This document shows, piece by piece, positions 61,902 through 64,000 of a DNA stretch of 64,000 nt. The stretch is from the NCBI GenBank assembly GCA_016081115.2, contig JABTTQ020001791.1:186001-250000 (forward strand), written 5' to 3'. The notes under the pieces are model-generated. The model searched no databases. It was not told where the DNA came from and saw only the letters and a list, made by a program, of their open reading frames with translations. The translations under genes and the position numbers were made by a program. Numbering within the stretch: position 1 is the first letter of the stretch; each line of letters starts with the position of its first letter. Source of the stretch: Rehmannia glutinosa (Eukaryota > Streptophyta > Magnoliopsida > Lamiales > Orobanchaceae).

Positions 61902-61967
61902 GGTTTCGAGTCTGGAGCTCTGTCTTACGGATCTAAATCAGTGAGACGGTCTCATAAGAGACCTTTG
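61902..61967 (-). repeat. MULE right terminal inverted repeat
   Basis: Partner of the left repeat. Its outermost bases read inward, GGTCTCTTATGAGAC, nearly match the end of the 171-bp MITE (GGTCTCTTGTGAGAC). Confidence 0.85.
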
Positions 61968-61976
61968 ATATTAAAT

Positions 61977-62404
61977 AGTATATCGAACATGATTGATATC
62001 TAGTATTTCTATCATATCCTAATATAATCTATCATATATAATCTATTGGAATTACAGTGGTTACAGAAACAGGAAAAGCCTTCAAGATGACTTACAAAAC
62101 AAAAACATAAAATTACAATTGAAGTAAAACCTAACTATTACAAGTTTTGAATGTACTCCAACTTCATAAGCATGAATCTGACAGAATATTACAAGCCGAG
62201 TCGAGGAAGACCTCTTTCCGAAAGACAAATATGTCCCAACTAGTGCTCACGGTACGACGTAATGTCCCCAAAGATAAAACGATTTTACCTCTTTTGTGTA
62301 CAGTAGCACCACTGACACAAATGCACCTTTCGAACTTGAAGGAGTGAGAACTGGTTGCTGGACATGAATGTAGAAGGAAGTGTTCTTGGAAGTGTTCTTA
62401 GAAA
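61977..62404. other. Spacer between MULE and right-edge copia element
   Basis: No coding region is supported. Part of it may belong to the LTR of the copia element to the right, whose outer end is uncertain. Confidence 0.4.
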
Positions 62405-64000
62405 TGTTAGAATATTGTTATTGACACTTTAAGAATATGCAGAGATATGCGATTTTTCTGTGTATTCTGACTTCGTCTCTTCTTTCTAACCCTTCCATGC
62501 AGAAAACACCTTAGACTTATATAGCCATCATTTCCAACACTTGTAGGGAATTAAAGATAAAGAGAGTGGGAATTAAAACCATATGTAACTCCCATGAGTT
62601 ACAAACCTCTTCTTATGACCACTACTTGAGGAGTTACAAACTCCCAAAGACACACGAACCTGGACATCTCCAATGTCCAGATTCACAGACACACGAACCT
62701 AGACACATCCAATGTCTAGATTCATTAGGCCCAATAGTTACTTGAATAACTAAACCTGAACTCGAGCCCAAGAGTCGGGCCGGTCCAAGGCCCATTTGTG
62801 ATCATATACTTGTGTTATAGTTTATCCAACTAATAACACCTTCTAGTATTTATACTAGGATAAACAATGCCCTTTACACAATGCCCATTCGTGTGGCCAA
62901 CTTAATGTATTAATTTATCAGTCACCGAAATTCAATTTTGATAAATAAAATATACTACGAATATCTACTCAGAACGTCAATTAATAATTTATAATTTAAT
63001 TCCTCAAGAATTAATTTCTTAGCCACCAAAAATTTGGTCAAAATTGGGTTGACACTCATTTTATCAAAACCAAATTTCCAACAACCCCCACATGAGTGGA
63101 AATTATTGCATGCATGAACGCAAACACGCAAACTAGTCCTCAAGAGACAATATTGCATCCGGGAAGTTAGCTTGTGGCTTTGAACCTACCATAGTCAATA
63201 CCATCAAGTACACTGTCAGCTTAGTGGACGTAATGGCTTAAACTATTCCTCCATGGTGTATACCAAGACAACAGTATATACAAAATAAGGTCTCAACACC
63301 TTCTGTTCTCACGTTTTGTGTCCATTTCAGCCATGGACACCTCTTTGGATTCATACGTGTTACTTTGAAGTGGCCCACACTTCTCACTTACATAGGTGAC
63401 CTCCTATCCGAGTATCCTGCCATAATTAACCTCAACGAGGTGTAGGAATCATTAAAAGTCAAATGACTTAGCTTCACCTCAACTTTGCAGGTGTTCCAAC
63501 ACTTGGTATTGCTCTCTAAGGATGGGTTGAAACATTATTTCCAAGTGTTACAACATAACCTTCATAGCTTAGTTCTACCATTGAACCAAGTTCTTGGGAT
63601 CTCTAGTCATCATGGTTGGGTTACCACTATGATGGTTATTTTACTATGTGGACTCTAAGCCAATTCCCTCTAGCAATTTACTCAATTGATCTCGATTCAG
63701 TCCTTTCGTCAAATGATCTGCCAAAGTGTCTTTTGACTTTACATAGTCAATTGACATCACACTGTTTGAGATCAACTATCTAATGGTATTGTGTCTCCGA
63801 CGAATATGTCGAGACTTATCGTTATACATATTGCTATGTGCCCTTTCTATAGCCTCTTGACTATCACAATGAATCATCACGAAGGCACAAACTTCTTCCA
63901 ACATGAAATATCTTCCAAAAAGTTTCAAACCCACTCTGGTTCTTCACCAGCTTTATCCAAAGCTATAAGCTCAGATTCCATGGTGGACCGAGCTATACAT
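62405..64000 (-). mobile_element. Ty1-copia element at the right edge, 3' part, truncated by window
   Basis: The 3' LTR runs on the minus strand from TGTTGGAAATTTGG at 63083 to about 62405 (TGTTAGAATATTG on the + strand; this end is a best guess). TATATAAG lies near 62520. A polypurine stretch (CATGTGGGGGTTG) ends at the LTR, then non-coding sequence 63097-63650 shares GGTAACCCAACCATGATGAC with the element at 10600. The RNase H end is at 63660-64000. Same family or close relative of the older element at position 1, opposite strand. Confidence 0.75.
63660..64000 (-). pseudogene. RNase H end of the right-edge copia element
   Basis: From the window edge the minus strand reads a STMESELIALDKAGEE-type motif, then an IHCDSQEAIERAHSNMYN-like stretch and VKSKDTLADHLTKGL-like sequence. 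It closely parallels the RNase H end at 2260-2560. An in-frame stop and shifts appear shortly after the KAGEE motif. Confidence 0.75.

Larger units (their letters stand above)
44185..61967. mobile_element. Mutator-like element carrying a Ulp1-type protease fragment, split by a Sirevirus
   Basis: The ends are inverted repeats: from the left CACAAAAACTTATATGAGAC, then TATCTCAC, GATCTAGATC and GACAGAGCTCCA; from the right, read inward, CAAAGGTCTCTTATGAGAC, GTCTCACTGAT and GACAGAGCTCCA. The similarity extends about 65 bp. The 9-bp duplications fit Mutator insertions. Subtracting the Sirevirus and its duplication leaves about 3.0 kb: 44185-45212 and 59992-61967. That interior carries a C-terminal Ulp1 protease piece, arrays of AAAGTATCAC motifs and no MURA transposase that I can see. 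MULEs carrying ULP1-like genes (Kaonashi) are known in plants. Confidence 0.85.

Overview
The window is nuclear DNA from a flowering plant, almost certainly a eudicot. The evidence is an intron-rich plant LAMMER kinase gene, plant-type Ty1-copia and gypsy elements, CACTA, Mutator-like and hAT-like elements, and AT-rich intergenic DNA. I cannot name the species. There is one host gene; nearly everything else is layered transposable-element DNA. No rRNA, tRNA or CRISPR array was seen.

Left block (1-11863): an old, stop-ridden Ty1-copia element on the + strand (1-2572 and 10558-11863, 3' LTR 11189-11863) is split by a younger Sirevirus-type copia element on the minus strand (2573-10557). The younger element has two ~1.3 kb LTRs, a 5-bp target duplication AAGTA, an initiator-Met-tRNA-type primer site, repeated polypurine tracts and CG-rich palindromic LTR blocks.

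Gene block (11864-22097): AT-rich spacer with a GAA microsatellite and a palindromic MITE-like stretch, then the AFC2-type LAMMER kinase gene (14814-17901, 11 exons). It reads through completely except for one missing base at the start of exon 6. A 171-bp MITE with a perfect 9-bp target duplication lies at 19802-19972.

Middle block (22103-44175): a 4.0 kb unit with TG...CA ends and a 5-bp duplication, best read as a solo LTR. A CACTA left end at 28888 follows, carrying decayed pieces of three unrelated host genes: an AAA ATPase, an amino acid permease and a GRAS-type regulator. Next come an Athila-like gypsy unit arranged LTR-internal-LTR-gag (33043-38934), a short gag-only gypsy element (39045-40163) and AT-rich DNA.

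Right block (44176-61976): a Mutator-like element (44185-61967, 9-bp target duplication with one mismatch) carries a Ulp1-type cysteine protease fragment and many AAAGTATCAC motifs. It was split by a 14.8 kb Sirevirus (45213-59986, duplication GAAAT). That Sirevirus has about 6 kb of extra coding-like sequence after pol, with a possible promoter of its own, and was itself hit by a 549-bp GC-rich hAT-like element (49946-50494). The window ends inside another copia element (about 62405-64000, minus strand) related to the one at position 1.

The order of events is therefore readable: MULE, then Sirevirus, then hAT on the right; old copia, then Sirevirus on the left. Many retroelement frames are broken by small indels, and paired LTRs differ mostly by small indels, so part of the damage, including the kinase frameshift, could come from the assembly.
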